A DNA stretch of 64,000 nucleotides from Beta vulgaris subsp. vulgaris (taxonomy: Eukaryota; Streptophyta; Magnoliopsida; Caryophyllales; Amaranthaceae), in assembly GCF_026745355.1 (NCBI RefSeq), contig NC_079202.1, forward strand, positions 49,627,900 through 49,691,899, read 5' to 3'. This document shows positions 34,338-46,700 of the stretch, one piece after another. Position 1 is the first letter of the stretch, and every line of letters begins with the position of its first letter. A program made the position numbers and the translations under genes. Under the pieces are notes generated by a model. The model was given only the letters and a program-made list of their open reading frames with translations. It ran no database searches and was not told where the DNA came from.

Positions 34338-35735
34338 ATTGGTACTCGTTTTGATGGGCTTTTCGACGGCGTCCGTTTTGTTTAAAAAGTCGTTTTGTTC
34401 GCGGAATCGGCTGTTTAAGATCGTCCCGGGAAGCGTGCCAGATATCGTTGTATTGGTACTCGTTTTGATTGGCTTTCTGATGTTCGTGGCCCTTAAGGTC
34501 GTCGGTGGCATCCGTTTTTCAGGAAAAAAAACCATTTGACTTTGATTAGCGGTTATATCGACCATTTAAGATCACATCGAAAAGCGTGCCCATAATATTG
34601 TCGTATTGGTACTTGTTTTGATGGGATTCTCGAAATTCATTTCCTTTAATCTAAAGATTGTCGATGGTGTTCGTTTTTAAAAAACGATTGTTTTGAAGGT
34701 GAAATTGGTCGTTTAAGATCGTCTCGTGAAGCATGCCCAAAAAACCATCGTTATGGTACTCGTTTTGATTGCCTTCTCGAAATTCTTGCCTTAAAGATCT
34801 TCGGTGGAGTCTGTTTTCCCAAAAAAAGTCATTTTGGCGGCAAAGTCAGTCGTTTAAGATTGTCTCGGAAGTGTGCCCACAATACCATCGTATTGGTACT
34901 CGTTCCAATAGGTTCTCGAAATTCGTGCTGAGAGATGGCAATCGCTAATGGAACCTACCCGGATCCGTGGATCCAGATCCATTTTTGACGGATCTGGGTA
35001 CTCAAATTTTGGACCTTATGGATCCGAGTAGGATCTGGAATGGTTCCTAAATTATTACCCGTTTTAATACTATTATATTATCATAATATTATAATATTAG
35101 TTATTACATGTAAAAGCGGATTTTTGCTTGAATTTCGAATTATTACTATAGTTAATGTGCAATTTTTGTGCGAATTTACAGGATACTTGACTTCGAATCT
35201 TGGGTTGATAATTGTTAATTTTTCAGAAATAGTTGATTAAACTAAGTTTGATAATTGAAAAGTTTTAAATAGTTGCAATGATTATTTTTCAGAAATTAAA
35301 TGTAATTTTTGATTGATATTAGATGACTTTATTGTTTAAAATCTTTAATTATTGTGAAAATTAGTAGTTTGAAGAAAATATGCAAGGATCTGTTTTGGAT
35401 TCTCATTTTTATTACCCGATGGATCCGGGTAGGATCTGGATCCTTGCCTAAAAAACGAATTTGGATCCTAGAGGACCTTGTCTAGATCGTACCCATCACC
35501 ATCTCTATTCGTGCCCCTCAAAGTTTGTTGGTGGCGTCCGTTTTTTTTTATAAAAAATAAGTCGTTTTGGTGGTGAAATCGTCCGTTGAAGACCGCATCG
35601 GAAGCAAGCCTGCCGAGAATACCGTCGTATTGGTAATCATTTTTATGCGCTTTTTCGAAATTCATATCCTAAGGGTCATCGTTGTTGTCTGTTTTTTTTT
35701 TTTTAAAAAAAAGTCGTTTTGACGGTGAAATATAG
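34338..35735 (+). repeat. six imperfect ~115-150 bp tandem repeats
   Basis: Units start near 34338, 34453, 34606, 34753, 34893 and 35631. Each runs TTGGTACTCGTTTTGAT, a TTCTCGAAATTCGTG segment, a GTCGGTGGCGTCCGTTTT segment, AAAGTCGTTTTG, TCGTTTAAGATCGTCTCG, AAGCGTGCCCA and ACCATCGTA. The fifth unit is split by the hAT MITE at 34930-35507. Confidence 0.75.
34930..35507. mobile_element. hAT-type MITE nested in the MULE
   Basis: Starts GAGAGATGGCAATC and ends CATCACCATCTCTA (inverted), flanked by TTCGTGCT (34922-34929) and TTCGTGCC (35508-35515). It is rich in GGATCCGGGTAGGATCTGG-like motifs near both ends. 578 bp. Confidence 0.8.
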
Positions 35736-35955
35736 GTTTTAGGGTTCGAGGGGAGGGGTTAGGGGTTAGGGGGAGAAAGGGGTTAATTAGGGTTTAAAAA
35801 ATTAGGGTTAATGACTAATAGAGTCAACCGATGTAGTAATTAAAGGCATTTTCATGTACTAACATGAAACTCGGGGGGTACCTAGTGAATTTTGAAACGT
35901 GCAAGGGTAATTGGTGAATTTTCTGGAAACTCGAGGGTAATTGGTGAAAAAATCG

Positions 35956-36234
35956 TAAATATTTTCCTATGTAATTCTCAATTTCGAGCTCAAAAAGAAT
36001 TGTTTATTTAAGGTGGAATGTTTAATTGCACAAGCTTCTATCGTGAGGGAACCATAATTCCAGACCAATTCCATCGTTGTGAGGGTAAATATTTTTTTTT
36101 AAAAACGTTCACACATAACGTTGTTGATATACTTGTTTAAGGGTGGCCATATAGTGGTGGGTAATTCTCTTATGGTGGTGCTAACCACTAATAATTGGTG
36201 TGCTCATAAAAGAGCAATTCGACTTTTATGGACC
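35956..36234. other. intergenic, no recognisable feature
   Basis: Short AT-rich spacer between the MULE and the minisatellite repeat. Confidence 0.4.
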
Positions 36235-36925
36235 TAGTTCACAGTAAAATTAGAGTGCACCGGGCTCACGCACGTAAATTGGGATACACACTATATTATT
36301 ATACACTAATACACTGAAACCCATTATATCACAAACAAATACACTGTAATACAAAAAACATTATATGGCTCTTGAAAAAAAAATATTATAGCACATAGAA
36401 ACACACTATACCTCATACAAATACACTATATCAAAATTGACAATATTGTCCTAATCTTCTATAACAGGTTCAATTGTATAATCAACTATAATACACAGAA
36501 ACACACTATATCACAAACATATACACTATATCAGAAAGAAATACACTAGATCACAAACAAACATACTATAGCACAAACACTATCACAAATAAACATACTA
36601 TAACACAAAGAAACACACTATACCACAAAGAAACACACTATACCACAAAAAACACACTATACCACGCACAAACACACTATATCGAAACTGACAATATAAT
36701 CCTAATCTTCTATAACAGGTTCAATTGTACAATCAACTATATCACGAAAACTGAAAAAAAGAGTAAGAACTTGAAGAAAGAGAAAATGAAGTAGTTATGA
36801 GAGAGAAACTGAAAAGGCAAGGAAATCCGGTAAGAGAGAAAGACAAAATAGTAGGAATTGTAATCATTACAACCTACATAACTCTATTGGGTACACACTA
36901 ATTAATGCACATCGAGTTCATACGA
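36235..36925. repeat. dispersed repeat with (ACACTATATCACAAA)n, inverted relative to 27600-28100
   Basis: Many imperfect units of ATACACTATATCACAAACAA. A ~50-bp block (CAATATTGTCCTAATCTTCT and TATAACAGGTTCAATTGTA) occurs twice, near 36443 and 36695. The right border (ACACACTAATTAATGCACAT, CGAGTTCATACGAGTTT) is the reverse complement of the left border of the 27.6 kb repeat. Confidence 0.7.
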
Positions 36926-37317
36926 GTTTATTTTATAAAAGAGTATGACAAGTAAGAAATTCAATATACATTTTTTTTAAGGTAAGATGAACGTGACTCA
37001 CTTAATGCCTAATATACACATATGAGAATAACAAAAATCATACCTTACAAAATTACAAGTAAATATGGGCGGGCATCTAACATTTAACAACACCAAATAT
37101 TCTATTTCACCATACTTGAGCACAATGGGCTTATTTTGGGCTAACAAATAGTAGAAAAAAACGCCTATTTGAATTGAAATAGTATACAACTATCTGATTC
37201 TCGGCCCGACTTATTGACGGGCAATCTTTGCTTCCCTGCATAATTTTCTCTCTCCCCCATTTTTTCCGGTAGACGGCGTTCACCTGCTTCACTCACCATC
37301 GTACTACGCGTAATCGG

Positions 37318-37736
37318 TAATTTTCGCCTTCGCTAATTTTCTCTCTCCTTCAATTTTCCACTAATTAGGTTCTTTCATAATTTTTGTACCTTTACTTAGT
37401 TCAATTTCGCTGATTGTTGCGCTAAATTTCATGATTTTTCAGAGAAATTTCTAGTGCATGAACAAAATTGAGCTAATTATCTCACAGAATTGCAAAACAA
37501 AGTAGGAAAAAAACAAGTTGAAAGTGAAAAATCATCTCTTTTTGACCTGGTTAGTTCTGAATTTCTCTTTAATTTAATAATTCGCTGTGATTGATTTTGT
37601 TTGTTGTAATGGAACTACTGGTTGAATTACATTAGAGAAGAAATTAGTGTTTTTTTTTTAAATGTTAGATACAATTTTATTTTGGGGGTTTTTTAGTTGA
37701 TTTTTTTTGGGGAATAACAATATGAGGTTTTGTTAG
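37318..37736 (+). other. candidate 5' UTR intron of the ARID gene
   Basis: A C/T-rich leader region (about 37225-37317) ends in CG followed by GTAATTTTC. A TTTTGTTAG acceptor at 37736 lies 8 bp before the start codon. Removing it would also remove a short upstream ATG frame (37722, five codons). Supported only by consensus ends. Confidence 0.35.
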
Positions 37737-37744
37737 GAGTAAGA

Positions 37745-40700
37745 ATGGGTAGTAGTCAGTGTGAAACGGATGTGGGTGATGGTCCTGAGGAAGAGCCCGA
37801 GCTCGAAGAGGGTGGTGATACACCTTCTCCTACTGATGACCAAAACCAAAGTAGTCCTCAGGGAAATGGGAATGTAAACGAGAATGGGAACGGGATCGAT
37901 AATGCACACTCGTCTAAACGGGTGCGTGATGGCGAGGACCAAGAAGCCGGTGGTGGAGCATCAGATAACAAGAGTCAAAATGGTGGGGTTTCGACTGAGC
38001 CTACTACCCCTCGTTCCTCCTCCGGGAGACCGTTGATTAAGACGTTTCCTGATGCCAGTGGGGGACGCTCTAGCAATGGTGTCAAGAGATTAAAGGTAAT
38101 TCCTCGAAAACTTTAGTATTTGAGTTTGGAAAATTGGACTCTGAAGTGATTATCAATGATTAGTACTGGGAAATGTGGTAGGCTTGTTTGTTCTCAATAT
38201 AAGCTGTAAGGAAACGGTCCTTACCTTGATCTTATTGTAGATGATCGAAGAGGATGAGGAGGCTGGAACTAAAGATGAACAAGCCGAGTTCACGAAAGAG
38301 CTGGAAGCCTTCTATAAGGGGAGATACATGGATTTTAAACCCCCCAAGTTTTACGGAGAGCCACTTAATTGCCTGAAGTATGTCCCTTTTCTTTCCATGT
38401 TTGCCTCTTATTCCAGTTGCCTTAATCTTTTTTATTTTCTTTTCCCCAAATTACTTCTTATTAGAAGTGTAGAATATGTTAGCTGACATAGATGTTCTTG
38501 GTCATGTATGGTGTAGGTTATGGAGAGCTGTGGTTCAATTGGGTGGATATGACAGGGTATGCTTAAATACTTCCTTTCATAGACTTTTGTGTCACCTCTG
38601 TAATTTCTAAAATCTGGAAAAAGCATGTCATTGTCACGCCTGTGTCAGTGCTTCGATGGTTTGGCAGAAACTTTCTGCTGTAAAGAGTTTTCTTGCTTTT
38701 GTACCCTTGTTGCTACTACTTGTGCTGTGATGGATGATTCAGATGATTTTCTTGCCCCGCATTATGCATGATTTACGATTTGTTGATGTGTAGGAGTGAA
38801 AGTATTTCCTAAATTGATGGCTTGAAGTAGTTTTTAAAGTTGGTGATGCTAATTGCATATGCGTGTGCTTGGCCTTTTGGACAGTTTAATTAAGCTTGAG
38901 TTGCCGATATCATGATTTTGGATCTTGGCTGATACACCATACACGACATATCAGCTTTTCAGCTTATGGAACTAATTTTCCTAACTTGTAAAGGACTGTT
39001 GCATGTCGACTAATACAAGTGTCATACAGCTAGTACAACTGATACAAGGGGGTGTTACAGCCTATAATAGATTAATATTGTCGGTCCAACTGACAACAAA
39101 ATCAGGCTCTGTCTAGCTGTGAAGCATGGAATCTTCTGCCACCTGAGATTTTCCTAAAACCCTACCATTTTTGTGCTAATGAATCCCGAAAATGGCTCGG
39201 ATATGAGGTTTCCCTGCCTCGAAAATGTTTTTGGAACCATTTCCATGCTTTGTAGCTGTTTAGTGCAACCCTTTGCATGGAACCCAATAAAATAAGAATA
39301 TATGATCATATGATGCATGATCACTACTGTGATCATGACCTTTTCTAAACCTTATGGTTGAGTGGCCTGTTTGTATAACTTTAGAATGTTCTTGTCTTTT
39401 AATATCAATTCAATTACAAGGGTTTGAATGCACTTCTTTGTCATACTAATGATGATATTAAACATATGTAGGTTTATGGGTTGATTCTTTCGTAGTTCGC
39501 ATAGATTGAATGTACTTAAGCTATCTTCATTGACGAACGAATGACATAATCACTTACTTATCTCTGAGAGCATTATGAGATTTCTTGCCTTTTGTTTACA
39601 CTTTGCAGGTTACTACATACAAGCTGTGGCGGCAAGTTGGTGAATCTTTTCATCCACCCAAGTAAGAAATGCCGTTCTTATTGATTTTTTGCTGGACTTT
39701 TGCTGTTGAATGGGAAAATGAACAGCATTTCCTTTCAGCTCAGTCATAGTTTAGTTAGATTTGAGTCTGTATGATGGCAATATTGCTAGTCAGTTTATCT
39801 TACTTCAGGTTTATACATCTAACTGAGATTTCTTCTATTCTTGTTCAGGACGTGTACTACAATTTCTTGGACATTTCGGATTTTTTACGAGAAGGTATCG
39901 CTTTCACTACAATGTTATGGCTTAGGGATTACTTGTCTATTGTTCTTTGTTGTGTCTACACGTCAGAAGATGTATTGTGTGGGCTTCATTTGTATCTTGC
40001 TGTTAGTGATTCTTCTTTTCTGGACTTCTGTGTCACTGTTTAAAAGGTATATGAACTGAAGCAAGTTGGAGAAATTGTTGACAAGGATGAACTTTTACTT
40101 GGCAAGCATGGCAATATGTATGGTGTATCGTAGAGTATCAATGAACCTACCAATTAGCGTTTCATTATAACGAATAATGAACATTGTTTATGAAAAAAAA
40201 AATTATCAATCGATGTTCATCATAAGACCTACCAGTCACCATTCACCAAAATGAAGTTCAAGTTGAATTCTATTGATAAGCGATGTCTTAATATAAACGA
40301 AGTGTCGTTTGTTTATTAATGAACCTGTAACTGAATACTACCAATGCATGTAAAAACATTATGTAGCATTTCTGAAAACAAAATAATGTTGAATCTTTTT
40401 TTTTTCTGATTTATTAAGGCACTTGTACAAAATCAAAAGTGTAACTGAACTTGTAAGTTATATGTTGATTGGTGAACCTACTTTAAATTCTAAGTATCAA
40501 AAGAAATTTTGATTTTCAATGTAAGTTTTAGGTTCGTCAACCGAATATCGTCCCTTGGAATGTTTATTTCCAACATTCTAAAACTTTTAACTAATGTATT
40601 GACTTAATTTTTTTCCCATGTCAAAAGAAAGCGTAATATGCTTGTCACAAGTTAGCCAAGCCTAGGTATACTTTGAAGAAGTCTAATTTTAGATTCCAAG

Positions 40701-43700
40701 GGCTCCTATTGATGTGATGGATGTTGGTGACAAGGATGTCAGTTTGCTAATTTGAATTTTACTTGAATTTGTTTAATCAGAATAAGAACTTCATGCAAAT
40801 GTGAGGTAGCAAAATTTTTATGAAGCAGTAAAAAGGATTCATAACTCTTAAAGTTTTTTCAATATTCTTGTGAGCTCAGCTGTCAATACAACTATTCAGT
40901 GTCACAGACTACATTTGGTTTTACGACTCAGTATTACTATAGCTGTTGTCATTTTACTATGGTTGTGATGATTTGGCTGTTACTTCATGCAGGCACTTCT
41001 GGAATACGAAAAACACAAAAGAGAGATTGGTGAGCTTGAATTCCCGGATGCACCCATCCCCGAGCCAACATTGGCTGAAAATGCGGTAAAGTTTATTTAT
41101 CTGAACTTTTTATAGAATCGTGTGCTTGTGTCTCTGCATTTTGTAAATTGCATTTGGTGAAGTGCTATGAAATGTTACATTTATATTGATGGTGCGTGAT
41201 AAGATATATGCTTCCGAAGCATAGTTCTGTTCCATCTGACGTTTGCCCCATATATTTGGGCAATGTATGCTCAAATATGTGGTCACTTGTCATCTTGTTA
41301 GAGTATCGATCTCAGGTCAGCCGGGTCTCTTTGTCTAGTATTGAGATATCTGCATTTTACTCAGTGCTCATTAGCACACTAAGATAATTTGGGATCCCCA
41401 TGACCATTTGTAGGTTTTCTTTTGTGCTTAGAGAAAGGCCACTGCATCACAGTAATTCAAAGACAGTAGTAGGAGAGATTAATAGGAGGGCTATCAGTCT
41501 GTTTTTCCTTTGTATCTGTTGTTTGGTTGCATGTTACAATTTGGCTTCATGGATTTTGATAGTTCCACAATCAAAAATCCACACTTGAAGGCATGAAATT
41601 AAAACTCTCCCGTTCCGTTTTTGAACGGCCGTTCTGTAACGGATTTTGGATTTGCCGTTCCGCCAAATCCCGTTACGGAACGCCATAATAAAAATCACAT
41701 ACTTCTCGCCGCGTTGTTCGTTATGTAATGCGAACTCGCCGCATTAGAAGTTAGAACGCTTTTGTCCCCGTTACATCCGCTCTTTTTAAGTATTGGCCAA
41801 AATATTTTTACGGTTTAATTATATAGCTAATAAAACATGATATTATGATAGATTTAATTATATTATGTTGTAATAATGCTTCATATACTAAAACAAAGAA
41901 AATAAGGTTAGAAAATATTAATGTGAATTTTAAAAAAAAATTCAAGCCGCATTGGCCGCGAAACGTTATATTTCCCTGTTACAAGCCGTTCCCGCGATAA
42001 CGCGGACGCGACCGCGTTTTTTTCCCCTGCTTGAAGGTCTTTCTAAGTTTGATGTTATCTCGCTGATATAACTTTATCCTCCTTCAGATGGGTTAGAAGA
42101 GAATCCTAGCTGCCAAGATCACAATCTTGGTTGCAGATAGTATGATCCTATAATCTAAAAGTAGATAATGATCTTGATTGACCAAAGATACGTTCTTTGT
42201 AGATTGGAGGGATCCTACAGGGTTCTGTAGGATTGTTTTGGTTCATAAGTGGTTTATTGAAGTGGTTCATAAGTGGTTTTATTGAAGATCTTTGAGTCGT
42301 GACTTCTTATAGAAAGTTAGAAATTATATTTTTGCATTAGGTTTGCTGTGGTTTTAATGCTTACCTAATAGTGACAATGTGACATATCGCAGAAAGTTAG
42401 CTTTGGCATTCAACACTTATAGATTTTTCTAAAGTAATAATCTTGGCACAATATATACACTAATGGAAAATGCCAAAGTTTATCATGGGATCTATCCCTA
42501 AAGAAAGTAAGATTTTAGAATCTGTTGTAAGACCTAATTTTTTTTTCCCCAACAGTTACATGGATGGTACTCTAGTGGAGTCCCTATCTCAGGGAAAGCC
42601 ACTAGGGAAACTAAAGTACATCGAAAGAAAACAAGAAAAGAAAGGATAAAAAAACCAAAGTAAAAAGCTAGATCTAGCTTCTCAAGGAAGTTTACATATG
42701 TGCTTCTCAAAGAAGCGAACAATGGGAAGGCAGACGCGGTCATAAGATGAACCACCAACTTAACCTTCAAACACTCAAATGTGGCCATCGGCCCAACAAG
42801 ATATCTCATGTTGGCAAGAACCAAGCCGTTGTCCGGGCTATATTCGTGGCGGTGACCAGGGGCGTCTCTATCGACAGGGAGTCCGTAACGAAAAGTCGGG
42901 ATAGGAAGCGGCAAAGGTTTGGGAATGGAAGCGGCAGCATGGATCTATGGGGCAGTGAGAAGTCAGAGGAGGAAGAGGCAAAGGGCGACGGAAGTAGCTA
43001 AGAAAGAGAGAGATAGAGGTGGCAAGACTTTAGGCAATAGAGGAGCTGGAGAAGAGAGGCGGTGGAGGGGCTGATACTAAGGTGGTGGAGAGGGATAGAG
43101 AATTCTAGAGAGAAGGGAGAGCCCTGTCTCTAGAATTCTCTTGGGGTTTTTAATTAGACCTCATACTGGGATTTCTATTTTTATTGTTATGGTGCTTGGT
43201 ACCATAGGCGGTCATGTGGGAACATTAGTGCCCTCCTTGTGAGCTTGATACGAAGGTCATTTAACATTTTCAGTTTAGTGAATATTTGGCTCCAATGTGG
43301 TTGAAATAGATGGGTCTTCATCTATTTATGGCATGGTTTAGTTGATGTTAGTTGAATAAGGAAGGTTCCAATAGCGTAGGACAGGGAGAGTTTAGTTTTT
43401 AAATTATAAAAAGGGGCAACGGCCAACAGGTGACTTATCCGTCCACATGCCTAAACTTTTACCAGAGAAATACCTTCTTCAATCTCCTTTACTTTGTTTT
43501 GCTCCGAAGCTCGAAATATCCTGGTGCTGGAGGTCCTCCGGGTCTGAGAAGATCACCGGATCTGACCAACCACTAATTCACTGGTGAGTTAGGCTGTTGA
43601 GGTTCACAGTTCCGGGATGCAGCGCACTTGGCGTCGGAAAGATCCCTGTACGTGAGTGTACTGTAAAACTAGGAGAAGAATAGAACTAAACAGATCCACT

Positions 43701-46700
43701 CTCTCTTGACTGGTGACCAGTTAGGAGGTCAGATAAGGGCTTTCCCCTTGTCTGATGTTTGCTTTTCCAGTTAACATTTTACTTTGGCTCAAGTTATAGA
43801 AGGCTTATCTGGAAGAAGGTTAAAAAGGCTTTATATCTTTGAGCACAATCTATTAAGTAAAAGTATGGTTTATGAGCCTCTTTGTGAAATAAGTTGGCCT
43901 TGCGAGTGTGATTGTGTGCCTTTGCTTCGCACCATGGAACCAAGCACCTAGGTGCCTCCTGGCTCGGTTTTCTCAAAACTAAGGTTGACAGCCCCTGTAT
44001 GTCATAAATTCCTTGGTTTTTCCCATTTCATGGTGGTTGTTACTTATCTAAAAAAGATTATATTTTTCTTACAAAGTGTCTATCCGTATTTTCACAATAC
44101 TAGCAGTCTAGCACACTAATAATTAAAATTACATCTCAATATGTGAAATATCAGCATTTCCAAATTTGCAACATATAGAGTACCCTATCTGGTTGTAGTA
44201 AACCATGTGGTTCCTCAATCGATCAACATAAGGGATTTTGTGACATTGTGAATCCTTTGATTGTTTTGTTGATCTAATTTCGTTTTAGCTGCTAGCAAGT
44301 CTCTGCCGTCCTTTCTTCCCGTATTTTTTTTCTAGTGGTGTAAATTATTTGGATAAAATCCAAAGTCCAATCCTATCCGAATTGAACTATTAATTATTAT
44401 GGGTACTTTTTGTATTATATTGGATTGGATTTGGAACTTTTTTTCTTGTCATTTGGATTTTTGGATTGAGCCTTAAGGGTGTTCGAATAAAAAGAACGGA
44501 ATAAACCAAATTTCATTCAAACTTTTTTTTTCAAAACTTCAAGAATTGTGAGTCTGTGATATGATTATGAACTCAAGACCAAATAAGTAATGATTAATAA
44601 GACATCTAAGTAATTTAGTATGTGGATTTATATTCCTCTTTAAAACTTGACACATTAAATATTAAAGTTAAGTTTTTTTTTTTTTTTGAAAGACTCGTAT
44701 TTTCATTTTCAAGACACATTATAAGGTTTATGGACCGATATTTTAGCTTGAAAGAAAGTTTTGTCTTTACATATTAGCCCATTATTAGAAAATAAGATCC
44801 AGAAATTATTAGTCCCGACACAGTAAATTTTTCCATTGTGATTTTCATATTGGATCCGAACTAGCAATTCTTAATCCGACACCCGAATCTATTTCGGAAA
44901 ACTGAACGGTGAATCCCTTCCAAAGAAATACTTGGTACTGTTTTTTCACTTCAATGACAGCTTCATTGTTTGCAACATTATAACTCATTAGTTGAGACCA
45001 ACTGAAATGTTGTTTGTGTAATTATAATAAAAAAGAAAATCTTTGTGCATAACTGTATGACTGCTGTTTATATATATATTTACTTTTTGGATGATTGTTT
45101 TTGTTCTAATTGAAAGCTACATTCCTCCGACTTGTAAATATTTTGGTGTGTACCATGATTACAATAGAAGTTCGACAACCGAACCATGCTGGACCCTTCG
45201 CACTTCAAAGAAAATGTATCAAATGATCGGGAGGTACAAAGGATCTCTTTAGATGCGAACTCATAATCTTAAGTTAAGGGTAATTAGTAAACCAAATTTA
45301 AGGAGCTCGATCTTCATATAAAAAGAGTCGTAGTGTTTTGTGATTTCACTTTGATGATGGATTGCAACATGCAGGATTTATTCCTTAATTTTTCCTGTTA
45401 TCTAGTGCAACTATTTGAATGCTTTGTATCTTTGTATTTATTTTGTTAGTTATATAACTTTTTGACGCGTGGTGTCCTTTTTTCTAGGGAAATGCTTGCC
45501 AAACTGGTTCAGGAAGGGTGAGGAGGGATGCTGCTGCTCGTGCGATGCAGGGTTGGCATGCTCAACGGGATTTTGGTTTCGGAGAAGTTGGGGAGCCGAT
45601 TATCAAGGTATAAATATGCAGATTATATTTGAGCTATGGTTCAAAGTATTGCTTATTTTTAGGATGTTTAGTACCTAAGTGAATGTATCTAATTTATGAG
45701 GATTAATTGGAGAATTTCCATCAATTATATTTATATTATTATTAAATGGGAAAATTTACCAACTTCAAAAGGAAAGAAAAAGAATCATAAGGAATGTGTT
45801 CTCTCCATTTGCTTGTCAATGTTAGCTGGCGTTCTCCTCTCACCTCTCTATTCCTGTTTCTCTTCCTATTTCTAGCTGCTGTATTTACAAAACAGAGCCA
45901 CTGATTATCCGATTATGTAAATTTGACCCTACATCTTTCTCCCTTTCAAGCTCTCTTCCTTTTCCTTTACCCCTCACTCCTACATCCCATAGTCTTTTCA
46001 ATTAAGCATTGCAACTTCCCCTAGACCGCTCCACCCAAGCTTTCTCTCTTCTTCTCCTCCCTTGTTTCTTCCTTCCCGTATCTTGCTTAGAGGTGTAAAG
46101 AAGCTGATGGGAATCCCATGCTCAGCAAGCTTGGAATTCGAGCTAGTTTATCTTTCTTAATCTTCTAATTGAAAATTTGATGACTTTTTTAGAGCAACAA
46201 AATCCAGCTAATAATATGAATTTTCTTCTTAGGTTTGAACACTAGAGTGGAGTATGCTTTCTTCTTAGTAGGGAAATATGTTAAAGATATTGATAGAGTA
46301 TTAATGTGTGGGAGGATCCACATCACATGGGATCCCACTATAGAGAGTGAGAGAGAGTCCAGATCCACATCACATGGTAACATGAAAATTGTTTTGGTGA
46401 TATACTGAAAAAAGGAATAAAGGAAGTTTTTAAGTGAATAGAGGGCTTATGAAATAAATTCAAAAGAACAAGCTAGGCTGAGCCTACTGAGGCTCAGCTA
46501 TTTTTGAGGTTTAGGTTCTCTAGAATTAGGCTTGTGCTCGATTGTCAAATCTAGCCCAAGCTAGCTTTGGCATGGTTTGGGCTTGCAGAGCCGAAGAGCT
46601 GGTCGAGCAGGCTTAACTCAGGTACCCTTGATCTTAATGAATTGCAAGGCTCACTTGTACCTGGTAGAATGTGCTACGGGCTAATGGAAGTAGGGATCTA

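Larger units (their letters stand above)
34136..35955. mobile_element. Mutator-like element with long TIRs and internal tandem repeats
   Basis: Left end CGATTTTTTCACCAAGTATC and the reverse-complemented right end CGATTTTTTCACCAATTACC continue as inverted copies for over 100 bp (CCACGAGTTTTCAGAAAATT, GAGTTTCATG). No clear TSD remains. It is related to the small MULE MITE at 26320-26773. No transposase is encoded. The interior is six ~140 bp repeats plus an inserted hAT MITE. Confidence 0.75.

Noticed and set aside
35745..35810. Telomere-like TTAGGG/TTAGGGGTTAGGG strings (also near 26540-26600)
   Set aside because: They are imperfect, short, and part of the MULE terminal regions, not interstitial telomere arrays (plant unit is TTTAGGG).
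40049..40132. Exon-like string VYELKQVGEIVDKDEL after an AAAAG between ARID exons 5 and 6
   Set aside because: It ends in a stop with no donor, and exons 5 and 6 already join in phase to a conserved sequence (YEK-ALLEYEK). Could be a rare alternative end, but unsupported.
42534..43001. 126-aa minus frame and 84-aa plus frame in ARID intron 6
   Set aside because: No recognisable family, overlapping on opposite strands, and within an intron whose flanking exons join in phase.
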